A DNA stretch of 6,782 bases from the NCBI GenBank assembly GCA_013215905.1, contig JABSQI010000093.1, positions 1 through 6,782 of the forward strand, in the 5' to 3' direction. The notes beneath the pieces are model-generated. The model had not been told where the DNA came from, did not search any database, and was given only the letters and a program-made list of their open reading frames with translations. Shown here piece by piece: positions 1 through 5,410 of the stretch. The translations under genes and the position numbers were made by a program. This stretch comes from Legionellales bacterium. Lineage in GTDB: Bacteria > Pseudomonadota > Gammaproteobacteria > PIVX01. Position 1 is the first letter of the stretch. Each line of letters opens with the position of its first letter.

Positions 1-280
1 TTCTTTCTATCTGGTGTTGCCTCAATATCATTAATTACATCTTCAGGGAAATTAATATAAATAGTCGATGTCTCCCCAACATTCCTAGAACGAATTATAT
101 ACTTACCCCTCTCAAGCTCTGCTAGCAATCTTGTAACAGTATTAATGTTTTTTGGCTTTTCCGCAGTTCCAAGTTCATTAGCTATCTGCTGTCTTGATAT
201 TCGAGTTGACCAGTCATTCGAGAAAGTAGCTTCATCGAATAATAATCTAAAACATTCCTTAGCCCCACTGGAAAGCTTAC
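1..280. repeat. Left copy of a 280-bp direct repeat (coding)
   Basis: This stretch aligns without net gaps to 6461-6740, at a constant offset of 6460 and in the same orientation. By hand count about 226 of 280 bases match (about 81%). Many differences are silent, so both copies look maintained as coding sequence. Similarity ends abruptly after TTAC (277-280), because the other copy switches to insertion-sequence DNA there. The true repeat probably extends left of the window. Confidence 0.9.
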
Positions 281-386
281 ATCTACGTAGATGTTTGTTT
301 AATCCATAAGGAGAAATTCTATATTCTTTTGTCTGTATATAGTGATTAATTAATTCTGAACGTGTTATATTTTCCTTTAACTTCAT
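1..386 (-). CDS. Winged-helix DNA-binding protein, 3' end outside window
   Basis: About 128 codons are visible and the frame is still open at the left edge, so the C-terminus is missing. The ATG at 386 follows a strong Shine-Dalgarno (AAGGAGT, 391-397, spacing 5). The start overlaps the upstream gene's TGA in an ATGA, so the two genes should be translationally coupled. Residues about 39-115 form a winged helix-turn-helix: the helical SSGAKECFRLL, then ISRQQIANELGT, the helix NTVTRLLAELERGKYIIRSR, and a beta wing ending TIYINFP. The same domain recurs in the gene at 5779-6774, nearly identical at protein level. Residues 1-36, basic and without recognised domain, are absent from that copy because of an IS insertion. 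The homologue continues with a linker and coiled coil, so this one probably does too. The fold suits a plasmid or phage replication-type or regulatory DNA-binding protein. The exact role is not recognised. Confidence 0.85.
   Translation of the reverse strand, partial: MKLKENITRSELINHYIQTKEYRISPYGLNKHLRRCKLSSGAKECFRLLFDEATFSNDWSTRISRQQIANELGTAEKPKNINTVTRLLAELERGKYIIRSRNVGETSTIYINFPEDVINDIEATPDRK
279..294. repeat. 16-bp perfect palindrome
   Basis: ACATCTACGTAGATGT is a perfect dyad inside the winged-helix gene. It overlaps the TTAC tetranucleotide (277-280) that corresponds to the IS608-like insertion site in the other copy. Its core TACGTA is shared with the two TTACGTAA sites at 817-869. It could be an autoregulatory binding site or coincidental coding sequence. 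Confidence 0.6.
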
Positions 387-763
387 AAAAACTCCTTAAT
401 TAAGTGGTTAAATTTTTTTGATTGTTGTAATTCAGCAATTAACGAAGCAGGTAAAGTAACCGTAATTTGAGATGACAGGCATTTGCCTGTGTTAGTTTTT
501 CTTCTTGTAATTTTTATATATTGATATTTTTTTAATTTGGTTAGTGGTGCCCCTATAGAGCAGATGTTCATGTCTAATTTTTTTGCTAATAATTTACGTG
601 ATATGCAAATTTTTAAATTGAAAGAGTTGAAATATAAATATTCCCACACATGAAACTCTTGACCTCTAAAACCAGAGTCAAACATTTTTTTGTTAACTAA
701 ATTTAACAAAGAATTACAAAAACCATCCGTAAAAACTTCTGTTTTTTTATATTCACCGTGCAT
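383..763 (-). CDS. Small winged-helix protein, first gene of operon
   Basis: 126 aa, with ATG at 763 preceded by GAGGT (769-773, spacing 5). No named family is recognised. Residues 54-88 read as a winged helix-turn-helix: ISRKLLAKKLDMN, then a second helix ending LTKLKKYQYIKITRR. A predicted wing follows (89-104, ending SQITVTLP). Block order matches the downstream gene: ISRK..A..L, then L.KL.K..YI..R, then strand I.V.LP, then a short helix. The two proteins are probably distant paralogues. The TGA stop overlaps the next gene's ATG by 4 bp, so they should be co-translated and perhaps act together. Upstream DNA carries paired TTACGTAA palindromes, plausible operators for one of these proteins. 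Role unknown: regulator or replication accessory. Confidence 0.8.
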   Translation of the reverse strand: MHGEYKKTEVFTDGFCNSLLNLVNKKMFDSGFRGQEFHVWEYLYFNSFNLKICISRKLLAKKLDMNICSIGAPLTKLKKYQYIKITRRKTNTGKCLSSQITVTLPASLIAELQQSKKFNHLIKEFL

Positions 764-816
764 AAATTACCTCAAAACTGATGAAGCTTTAGACGGCAAG
801 ATTTCAGGTTCAGAAA

Positions 817-869
817 TTACGTAAAATATCTTAGTGACAGATTTTCACCATGTGATATACTTTACGTAA
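817..869. promoter_or_regulatory. Paired TTACGTAA operator-like palindromes
   Basis: Two copies of the 8-bp palindrome TTACGTAA start 45 bp apart. They are arranged as an inverted pair, TTACGTAAA (817-825) facing TTTACGTAA (861-869). Additional complementary bases lie inside them (atatc/gatat and GTGA/TCAC). They sit on either side of a promoter-like sequence, the usual geometry for repressor sites that loop or occlude a promoter. The binding protein is not known. The adjacent winged-helix proteins are the obvious candidates. Confidence 0.5.
834..861 (+). promoter_or_regulatory. Candidate extended -10 sigma70 promoter, plus strand
   Basis: GTGACA (834-839, 5/6 to TTGACA) and TATACT (856-861, 5/6 to TATAAT) are 16 bp apart, with an extended -10 TGA just before the -10. 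Transcription would begin near 868, inside the right TTACGTAA. It would point away from orf126 into the hairpin region, where there is no plus-strand gene. Confidence 0.4.
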
Positions 870-1068
870 GATTTGGGTGTAACTAAAATCTTACCGAGTA
901 GAGTTGAGATTGCAGTTCAACTCTACTCCTTATTAAGCTAATTCATTATTTTCCCAACACCTCTTAAATTATTTAAAATTTTAACTATTATAAACTATTC
1001 TAATCTCTCAACATATCCGTAACAAATTACTTATAAAACTCCGTAATTCGTTACGGAGTTTTCTGTTT
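868..1068 (+). ncRNA. Candidate small RNA with two hairpins and UUCG terminator
   Basis: If the promoter at 834-861 is active, it would make a non-coding RNA of about 200 nt. The RNA begins near 868 in a 9-bp-stem hairpin (arms 866-874 and 886-894). The start point leaves the first bases of that stem uncertain. A 12-bp perfect hairpin follows (arms 896-907 and 917-928, 9-nt loop). It would end at the 1035-1062 hairpin followed by a T-rich tract. No known RNA family is recognised. The hairpins could instead be leader elements of the minus-strand orf126 transcript. Confidence 0.25.
1035..1062. terminator. Bidirectional rho-independent terminator with TTCG loop
   Basis: A perfect 12-bp stem (AAAACTCCGTAA against TTACGGAGTTTT) closes a TTCG tetraloop. 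On the plus strand it is followed by TTTTCTGTTTTT. On the minus strand the stem itself ends in TTTT. It lies 47 bp beyond the stop of the LuxR-family gene at 1109, so it should end that operon. It would also stop plus-strand transcription from the left. Confidence 0.88.
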
Positions 1069-1108
1069 TTCTGTATAATTTTAAGCGCATTTGTCTCACG
1101 CTTTATCA

Positions 1109-1912
1109 TCATAGCTTTTTCTTCAAAACATTCTCTATCGTCAATAAAATATTAGATTTACTATCTACTTTTAATTTTTCCATCATTGAACAAAAATGAC
1201 TTTCAACTGTCCTTCTAGAAATTTGTAAAATCTCTCCCGTTTCCTTGGCTGATTTACTATACATATAAAGTTGCAAACATGCCCATTCTCTAGCACTAAT
1301 TTTTTTATTGCTATCTATTAAATTTTCAGCTTTTAATAAATTATTAATTTTTTCAAGCTCCGTATTATCAGCTTCATCATTTTCAATGAAAAATTCTTTA
1401 CGGAAATCAATCATTTTTATTGTGTTATCTTTCGAGTTTCTTACAACCTCGTCAAGCTCCTTGATAAAACCTCTTAAATATAGCTTCACTAAGAACATAT
1501 TGTTAATTAGTTTATTATGAAATTCTGGGGTATCTCCTGCAAACCAGCATATTCTTTGCGTATCTTCATCTATCTGGCATCGTAATAAAAAACTAAATAT
1601 TTGTAATTTAAATGACTTGCTATCAGGATCATAGTAATAATTATTTGAGTCTATGCTATATTTTTCTCCTCTAAAATTTTTTATATAAGAAAATACGCTA
1701 TGATGTTTCCATATTTCATGCTCCAAACAAGTCCAACCAACATCTGGTCTATTAGCAGCTATAATAACCTCTCCTTTGCTATTGATTTCTATAACGCCAG
1801 ACTGCGAAGCAGTCCCAAAAACACCATAACTTTTTTTGCAATGGCTATTAAATACTTTAACATTTTTTTCGTTATAGCCACGCATAAAATTTTCTTCAAA
1901 TATACTTGCCAC
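1109..1912 (-). CDS. LuxR-family transcriptional regulator with PAS-like N-terminus (copy 1)
   Basis: 267 aa, with a GTG start at 1912. The start is fixed by an AGGAG (1919-1923, spacing 6) and by alignment with the paralogue at 4605-5378 (MASIFEENFMRGY against MANFEDGLMQGY). Residues 205-255 are a LuxR/GerE-type helix-turn-helix: the opening ISAREWACL, SAKETGEILQIS, and a recognition helix RRTVESHF ending MEKLKV. Residues 30-150 look like a PAS-type sensory domain and carry GVIEIN, then ANRPDVG, a motif conserved in the paralogue. There is no phosphoreceiver domain and no membrane segment, so it is a one-component cytosolic regulator whose ligand is unknown. It is last in a probable operon with the Fis-like gene and ends at a strong terminator. 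Its targets may include the transporter next to its paralogue (inference). Confidence 0.9.
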   Translation of the reverse strand: MASIFEENFMRGYNEKNVKVFNSHCKKSYGVFGTASQSGVIEINSKGEVIIAANRPDVGWTCLEHEIWKHHSVFSYIKNFRGEKYSIDSNNYYYDPDSKSFKLQIFSFLLRCQIDEDTQRICWFAGDTPEFHNKLINNMFLVKLYLRGFIKELDEVVRNSKDNTIKMIDFRKEFFIENDEADNTELEKINNLLKAENLIDSNKKISAREWACLQLYMYSKSAKETGEILQISRRTVESHFCSMMEKLKVDSKSNILLTIENVLKKKL

Positions 1913-2381
1913 CGTTTGCTCCTGTAGTTACTAAAGACGCTGAGAATCCCTCATCTTTACGATTAAAATATTTTTCTAGATTGATTTTGAACATTCTATA
2001 AACCCTTGCATTAGTTATAACTGAGATCAAGCTGTACGCTAGATATCCAGATAATTTAATACTTTGGCTATTAGAATGATTTTTTGTCGAATTTTTTGTA
2101 TTATGTTGCTTAACATGATCAACTCCTATGGTTGATTGTGCTAGAGATGGGGCTGGATAATTTATGAAGCTATCTAGCCTTGTCTCGTTAATTGAATTTA
2201 GCACGTTAATATTATTTTCAATTAACAAACAAACCATATACCTAAAAAATATTTTTTGCAAGCATGATTGATGATGAAAATATTTTTTAGGATGGTTTGT
2301 GTTCAATGAATACATCCTATGATCAGCGTAGTAATTTAAAAAACTTTTATTTAGAAAAAAACAGTTAAAAAATTTCATCAT
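1896..2381 (-). CDS. Hypothetical ORF between fis-like and luxR-like genes (doubtful)
   Basis: About 161 aa if started at the ATG at 2381, which has AAGG five bases upstream. An ATG at 2396 gives 166 aa but lacks a ribosome site. No family is recognised. With the 2381 start it overlaps both neighbours by 17 bp. Its 3' end runs through the Shine-Dalgarno and start of the LuxR-family gene, as in a translationally coupled operon. Against it: composition is unremarkable, rich in N, S, K and H; the reading frame crosses a long inverted repeat (2229-2300); and a better ribosome site inside it (2123-2127) serves another frame. The open length is more than expected by chance in AT-rich DNA. It may be a real fast-evolving gene, a decayed gene, or an open stretch in a structured spacer. 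Confidence 0.4.
   Translation of the reverse strand: MMKFFNCFFLNKSFLNYYADHRMYSLNTNHPKKYFHHQSCLQKIFFRYMVCLLIENNINVLNSINETRLDSFINYPAPSLAQSTIGVDHVKQHNTKNSTKNHSNSQSIKLSGYLAYSLISVITNARVYRMFKINLEKYFNRKDEGFSASLVTTGANGGKYI
2039..2116 (-). CDS. Possible 25-residue peptide with a strong ribosome site
   Basis: AGGAG (2123-2127), six bases before an ATG at 2116, opens a 25-codon frame ending in TAG. The peptide starts MLSNIIQKIRQK and is hydrophobic and basic, with an amphipathic-helix look. It overlaps the doubtful 161-aa ORF in a different frame and lies about 125 bp upstream of the LuxR-family start. The Shine-Dalgarno borders a small hairpin (ATCAAC/GTTGAT, 2118-2136). It could be a leader or signal peptide, or chance. 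Confidence 0.2.
   Translation of the reverse strand: MLSNIIQKIRQKIILIAKVLNYLDI
2229..2300. repeat. Long inverted repeat, 24 paired bases per arm
   Basis: The left arm is ACAAACCAT (2229-2237), a 3-base bulge ATA, then a 15-base AT-rich segment (2241-2255). The right arm is its exact complement (2277-2291), then ATGGTTTGT (2292-2300). The loop is 21 nt. Outside the bulge all 24 positions pair. The arms are too long for a chance hairpin, yet they lie inside the only long open frame of this spacer. It resembles a miniature inverted-repeat element or a large RNA hairpin. No target duplication was recognised. Confidence 0.8.
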
Positions 2382-2697
2382 TAACGCCTTCAACATTCAC
2401 GATTAATGGCTCTGCTAATTTTTTTCTTAACAAATCTTTTGTGATCCCTAAGTGAATTGCAGCATTTGTTTGATTGCCTTTGTTGATGGTCATTGCATAT
2501 TCGATTACAACCCCTTCTATAAAATGCAGCATTTGTTTTGGGGTGTAAGACTCATCGCCCAACACCTCTAATATCTTAAATAGTACTTTCCTTTGACGCT
2601 TAACCGCTCTTGACTCACAAATCACTACACGTACAGACTCATTCTCAACAAGCATTGTTGAGTTGATATTTTGATCAATTTTCTTATCCTTAGCCAT
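2365..2697 (-). CDS. Fis-family DNA-binding (nucleoid-associated) protein
   Basis: 110 aa. I place the start at the ATG at 2697 (MAKDKKIDQ), preceded by GGGGAT at about 5-6 bases. The upstream in-frame ATG at 2757 would add a 20-residue lysine- and leucine-rich extension encoded by a palindromic region. Residues 73-95 match the Fis C-terminal helix-turn-helix: GNQTNAAIHLGITKDLLRKK against GNQTRAALMMGI...LRKK in E. coli Fis. Residues 52-72 fit the dimer helices, and VRVVICESR (22-30) could be the N-terminal beta arm. Fis bends DNA and modulates many promoters and recombination reactions. Unlike E. coli Fis (98 aa, ending just after the HTH), this protein has about 15 extra residues, ending NVEGVNDEIF. 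It is probably an accessory Fis paralogue heading the Fis-to-LuxR operon. A palindromic leader upstream suggests regulation. Confidence 0.85.
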   Translation of the reverse strand: MAKDKKIDQNINSTMLVENESVRVVICESRAVKRQRKVLFKILEVLGDESYTPKQMLHFIEGVVIEYAMTINKGNQTNAAIHLGITKDLLRKKLAEPLIVNVEGVNDEIF

Positions 2698-2724
2698 ATT
2701 TATCCCCAAAATTAATTTTTTTTT

Positions 2725-2803
2725 GAGAAACAAGCTAACAACCTTGAAGTAATACACGGCTGTGTATTACAATAATTTTGTATGTTTGTTGAGAGCTTGT
2801 CTC
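2725..2803. promoter_or_regulatory. Nested palindromes upstream of the fis-like gene
   Basis: A perfect 9-bp dyad with a 4-base centre, GTAATACAC-ggct-GTGTATTAC (2749-2770), lies about 52 bases before the chosen Fis start. Around it are outer arms GAGAaACAAGCT (2725-2736) and AGCTTGTCTC (2794-2803), and AACAA/TTGTT (2737-2741 / 2786-2790). The inner dyad looks like a protein operator, and the whole could fold as a long leader hairpin in the mRNA. No convincing -35/-10 pair was found. Confidence 0.5.
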
Positions 2804-2809
2804 TTGCAC

Positions 2810-2841
2810 TTCTGGATTGGGGCTCCAACTCCAATCCAGAA
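2810..2841. terminator. Hairpin downstream of the 64-aa ORF, possible terminator
   Basis: The stem TTCTGGATTGG (2810-2820) and CCAATCCAGAA (2831-2841) pair over 11 bp, with up to two more pairs inside and a loop of about 6 nt. It starts 8 bases beyond the minus-strand stop at 2850, the right place for an operon terminator. No T-tract follows on the minus strand, so termination would be weak or factor-dependent. It could instead be an RNA-stabilising 3' end or a protein site. Confidence 0.4.
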
Positions 2842-2849
2842 ACTAAAAA

Positions 2850-3044
2850 CTATTTTATCCCCCTTTTTTCACTATTACAAACCAAAATCAAATCCCTAAC
2901 CTCTATGTTGGCAATATGATTATTAATATATCGAACTAAAAATTTTTGATAAAAACCACTAAAAAATAGGCGTAAAGATAAAAATATTTCTTGGTAAAAT
3001 ATTTTGCTTAATGTTTTTTGATCGTTAAGTTTTATTTTTTGCAT
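2850..3044 (-). CDS. Small hypothetical protein (64 aa)
   Basis: ATG at 3044, 55 bp after the transporter stop and in the same direction, so possibly the third gene of the LuxR-transporter operon. The only ribosome-site candidate is AAGGGA about 11 bases upstream, longer than ideal. The product is basic and aromatic-rich (QKIKLNDQKTLSKIFYQ, then FLSLRLFFSGFYQKF), with no recognised domain and no clear membrane segment. A hairpin lies immediately beyond the stop. It may be a genuine small protein or a chance frame in AT-rich DNA. Confidence 0.4.
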   Translation of the reverse strand: MQKIKLNDQKTLSKIFYQEIFLSLRLFFSGFYQKFLVRYINNHIANIEVRDLILVCNSEKRGIK

Positions 3045-3099
3045 GGAGACAAAATCCCTTTCTTATTGTTATTTTATTTTAATAAAAATTAACTTTTAT

Positions 3100-4596
3100 T
3101 CAAAGCGTAACTTTTACTGTACTCCGCATATTTTTAAAATAACTGTTAACTCTATGAATCCCAAATAGGATTATCAATGCTCCTACAGGAACAGATATTT
3201 GTGACCAAAATTGTTGACTGGTAGTTTTCGCTATATATGCACAGACTAAGAATAAAACCCAAGATATTAAAATACTATTAAATAATATAAATATATTCTT
3301 TTTACTAGCTTCAATAGAGGTGAAGTTTTCTTGTTTCCTTAATTTCAGCAAAATATAAACAGGGATGGGTGTTAATATAGCTATTTGCCCACAAACAACA
3401 TATGTTAATGGTAGTAACCATTCATGCAAAACAGTAAACTGCAACCAATAAATAATAGACAAAAGAACTAATATTGTTGAAATCAACAAAGTTAATGTTC
3501 TTCTTAATTTATTCTCATTCATCCTGTTAAATTTTTCTTTGAAACTATTTTTATCTGCTAATGTATATACAATAGAAATAATTGCCACATCAGCACTAGA
3601 AAATACCATCGAACAAAAACCAACTATCATTAGAGGGAATATACAATATGCTGATATTGAATCAGAAGTTTTAACTAACTTCAAAAACTCCACTAAAGTT
3701 CCTAATTCATACCCTTTTGCTTTTAATAACATAAATCCAAATAAAGTTAGCAAAAAAAGCGTTAATATATATTTTGAACTATGGATCAGACCTCTACAAG
3801 AAATAGTTGTATTTTGAGTTGCAGTCACTCGTTGCCAATTTGATATCTGGCTAAATGGCTTCAGCATATTTAGAACCGAAAGCCATATTACGAAAGTTAC
3901 CACCTCTCCCATGCTAAATTCTGGAGTTAACATACTATTTATAATAGTTTCCGTTGTTGCCTGATTAACCGTCGGAGTAAATAAAGCATATACAGCAATT
4001 AATCCAGTAGCTAATACCATCAATCCTAATTGCCATTTATCCGTTTTAACCAATGCCTTATAACCACCAAGCCTTACATATAGTAATACTATTACTCCTA
4101 TACAAATAAATGATAATGTTTGGCAAAAAATGTTTTTTGGCAGAAAAAATGTTAATACCATAGAACCTATGTAAAGCTCTATGAAAACCAACATTACATA
4201 ACTTGTTAATGTTATTAAAGATATTAATCTTGCGACTGCTTTGCTCGGAAAAAATTTATAACATAAATCTGACACTGTACGACAATCGTTTACATCTACA
4301 TTAGATTTTCTAATTAAAGCCACACAAGCATAATGCCCTAACATGTAAGTTATTGGAGCAATTAACATAAAAACTGCATAGTTTTGACAATTAACAAATA
4401 AAAACATTGTGTTAAGTGCCAATGAAAAACTACTAGCTGCAAATGTGTTGCTAAATTTAGACTTGTTAAGACTGCGATCTGCAAGCATAAAACCATCGAG
4501 GGTTAATTTTTCTTGATTAACCCCTCTGGCACAAATATAAAAAATGAAGCTTGAAAACAAGATCCCTAATAAAGCTATTGCTTCTGGCTGAATCAT
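3100..4596 (-). CDS. Sodium:solute symporter (SSS/SLC5 family) transporter
   Basis: 498 aa, the usual length for the family, inner-membrane, with about 12-13 hydrophobic segments. Family marks: DGFMLADRSLNKSKF after the first helix (34-48), as in PutP-type DFFLGGRSL; GGYKALVKTDKWQLGLM (177-193), the SSS signature GG..A...TD..Q; and NWQR (253-256), like the family's QWQR. Transport would be Na+-driven uptake of a small solute such as an amino acid, sugar or carboxylate. The substrate cannot be read from sequence. In the segment aligned with the Na+-site helix (324-335, GFCSMVFSSAD), one of the paired Ser/Thr residues appears to be Cys, so coupling may differ. The ATG at 4596 lies 8 bp after the LuxR-family stop. 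Its ribosome site AGGGA overlaps that stop codon, tying transporter synthesis to the regulator. Confidence 0.92.
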   Translation of the reverse strand: MIQPEAIALLGILFSSFIFYICARGVNQEKLTLDGFMLADRSLNKSKFSNTFAASSFSLALNTMFLFVNCQNYAVFMLIAPITYMLGHYACVALIRKSNVDVNDCRTVSDLCYKFFPSKAVARLISLITLTSYVMLVFIELYIGSMVLTFFLPKNIFCQTLSFICIGVIVLLYVRLGGYKALVKTDKWQLGLMVLATGLIAVYALFTPTVNQATTETIINSMLTPEFSMGEVVTFVIWLSVLNMLKPFSQISNWQRVTATQNTTISCRGLIHSSKYILTLFLLTLFGFMLLKAKGYELGTLVEFLKLVKTSDSISAYCIFPLMIVGFCSMVFSSADVAIISIVYTLADKNSFKEKFNRMNENKLRRTLTLLISTILVLLSIIYWLQFTVLHEWLLPLTYVVCGQIAILTPIPVYILLKLRKQENFTSIEASKKNIFILFNSILISWVLFLVCAYIAKTTSQQFWSQISVPVGALIILFGIHRVNSYFKNMRSTVKVTL

Positions 4597-4610
4597 GTAA
4601 ATCCCTAATT
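4597..4610 (-). promoter_or_regulatory. Ribosome site overlapping the upstream stop codon
   Basis: The minus strand reads ATTAGGGATTTAC before the transporter ATG. TAG is the stop of the LuxR-family gene, and AGGGA, spaced 5 from the ATG, is the transporter's Shine-Dalgarno. Ribosomes ending the regulator sit on the transporter's initiation site, which favours coupled translation. Confidence 0.75.
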
Positions 4611-5378
4611 GATGATTTCTAGTATTTCTCTTTTTCTACTAACACATAATTTATTTTTTAAGTTATTAAAAAATGTTTCTATCGTCCTACTAGATAACCC
4701 TAGAATATCACCAGTCTCTTTAGCAGATTTTCCATGCTCTAGCATTTTAATACATTGCCATTCACGCTGAGTTATTTTAACTCCTTTTTCCAAGATCCCT
4801 ATATTCTGTAAAAACTCATTGACCTTATCTCTTTCTGTCTTATCAACCTCATCATTAGTTCTAAAATAATTAGTACTATGTTCAGCTAAATTAATCTTAT
4901 GCTCTTGTTGATAATCTACTATTGACTGTGTTGAATCTTTGAATGATTTAAATAGTTTTTTAACAAGACTTACATTTTGGATAAGCTTTGTGTAAATATC
5001 TGGTGAATCAGATGTGAAAAAGAAAACTCTTTGCCTTTTGCTGTTTATCTCTCTGCAAAGAACCCCTGATGATTTAAATTCTGGCTTGTATATTGTAGAA
5101 TTTTCATTACCAAATTGAGTTGTGAAAGTACTCACATCATCAACTGGGTTTTTATAAAAAGACCAAATTTCTTGATGTTCATACCATTTATTTAAAATGT
5201 TCTGCTCTCCTATGTCAGGTCGACTAGCAACTATATATGCCGTTCCATCTTCGTTTAATTCAATTACTCCGCATTGCCTTACCTTGCCAAGAACTGGGTA
5301 AGCATGTTCGCACCATTTATTAAAATGCACTAAGTGGCTTGTATAGCCTTGCATTAAACCATCTTCAAAATTAGCCAT
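4605..5378 (-). CDS. LuxR-family transcriptional regulator with PAS-like N-terminus (copy 2)
   Basis: 257 aa, with ATG at 5378 after AGGAG (5386-5390, spacing 7). It is a clear paralogue of the gene at 1109-1912. Shared blocks are GVIELNEDG then ASRPDIGE (37-58), DSPDIYTKLIQN (124-135), and the LuxR/GerE helix-turn-helix (202-250): ITQREWQCIKML, SAKETGDILGLS, and recognition helix RTIETFFNNLKNKL. There is no receiver domain or membrane anchor, so the N-terminal domain probably senses a cytosolic ligand directly. Coupling to the SSS transporter 8 bp downstream suggests it senses the transported solute or a product of it. That fits the general pattern of regulator-transporter pairs but is inference. 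Divergence from copy 1 is substantial, so the duplication is not recent. A promoter with a repeated GCATGT lies just upstream. Confidence 0.92.
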   Translation of the reverse strand: MANFEDGLMQGYTSHLVHFNKWCEHAYPVLGKVRQCGVIELNEDGTAYIVASRPDIGEQNILNKWYEHQEIWSFYKNPVDDVSTFTTQFGNENSTIYKPEFKSSGVLCREINSKRQRVFFFTSDSPDIYTKLIQNVSLVKKLFKSFKDSTQSIVDYQQEHKINLAEHSTNYFRTNDEVDKTERDKVNEFLQNIGILEKGVKITQREWQCIKMLEHGKSAKETGDILGLSSRTIETFFNNLKNKLCVSRKREILEIIN

Positions 5379-5410
5379 TTCTTCTCTCCTAATCCATGAA
5401 ATATAGCTAC

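Larger units (their letters stand above)
764..1108. other. Structured intergenic region between orf126 and luxR-like gene
   Basis: I find no credible coding sequence here. From left to right it holds two TTACGTAA palindromes (817-824, 862-869), a plus-strand promoter-like sequence between them, a 9-bp-stem hairpin (866-894), a 12-bp-stem hairpin (896-928), an AT-rich stretch, and a strong terminator (1035-1062). A perfect TATAAT lies on the minus strand at 987-992 and could be the -10 for orf126, but no matching -35 was found at normal spacing. A minus-strand transcript from there would carry all three hairpins in its leader. Confidence 0.6.

Noticed and set aside
817..928. CRISPR array or tandem-repeat array
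   Set aside because: There are only two TTACGTAA copies and non-identical hairpins; no regular spacer-repeat periodicity exists anywhere in the window.
1308..1927. Plus-strand open frames opposite the first LuxR-family gene
   Set aside because: They are antisense to a well-supported gene, with no ribosome sites and low-complexity products.
2698..2757. 20-residue N-terminal extension of the Fis-like protein from the ATG at 2757
   Set aside because: The start lies in a palindrome without a ribosome site, whereas the ATG at 2697 has GGGGAT at proper spacing and gives a Fis-like length.
3539..3817. Plus-strand frame of 92 codons inside the transporter
   Set aside because: Fully antisense to a conserved membrane protein, with no initiation signal.
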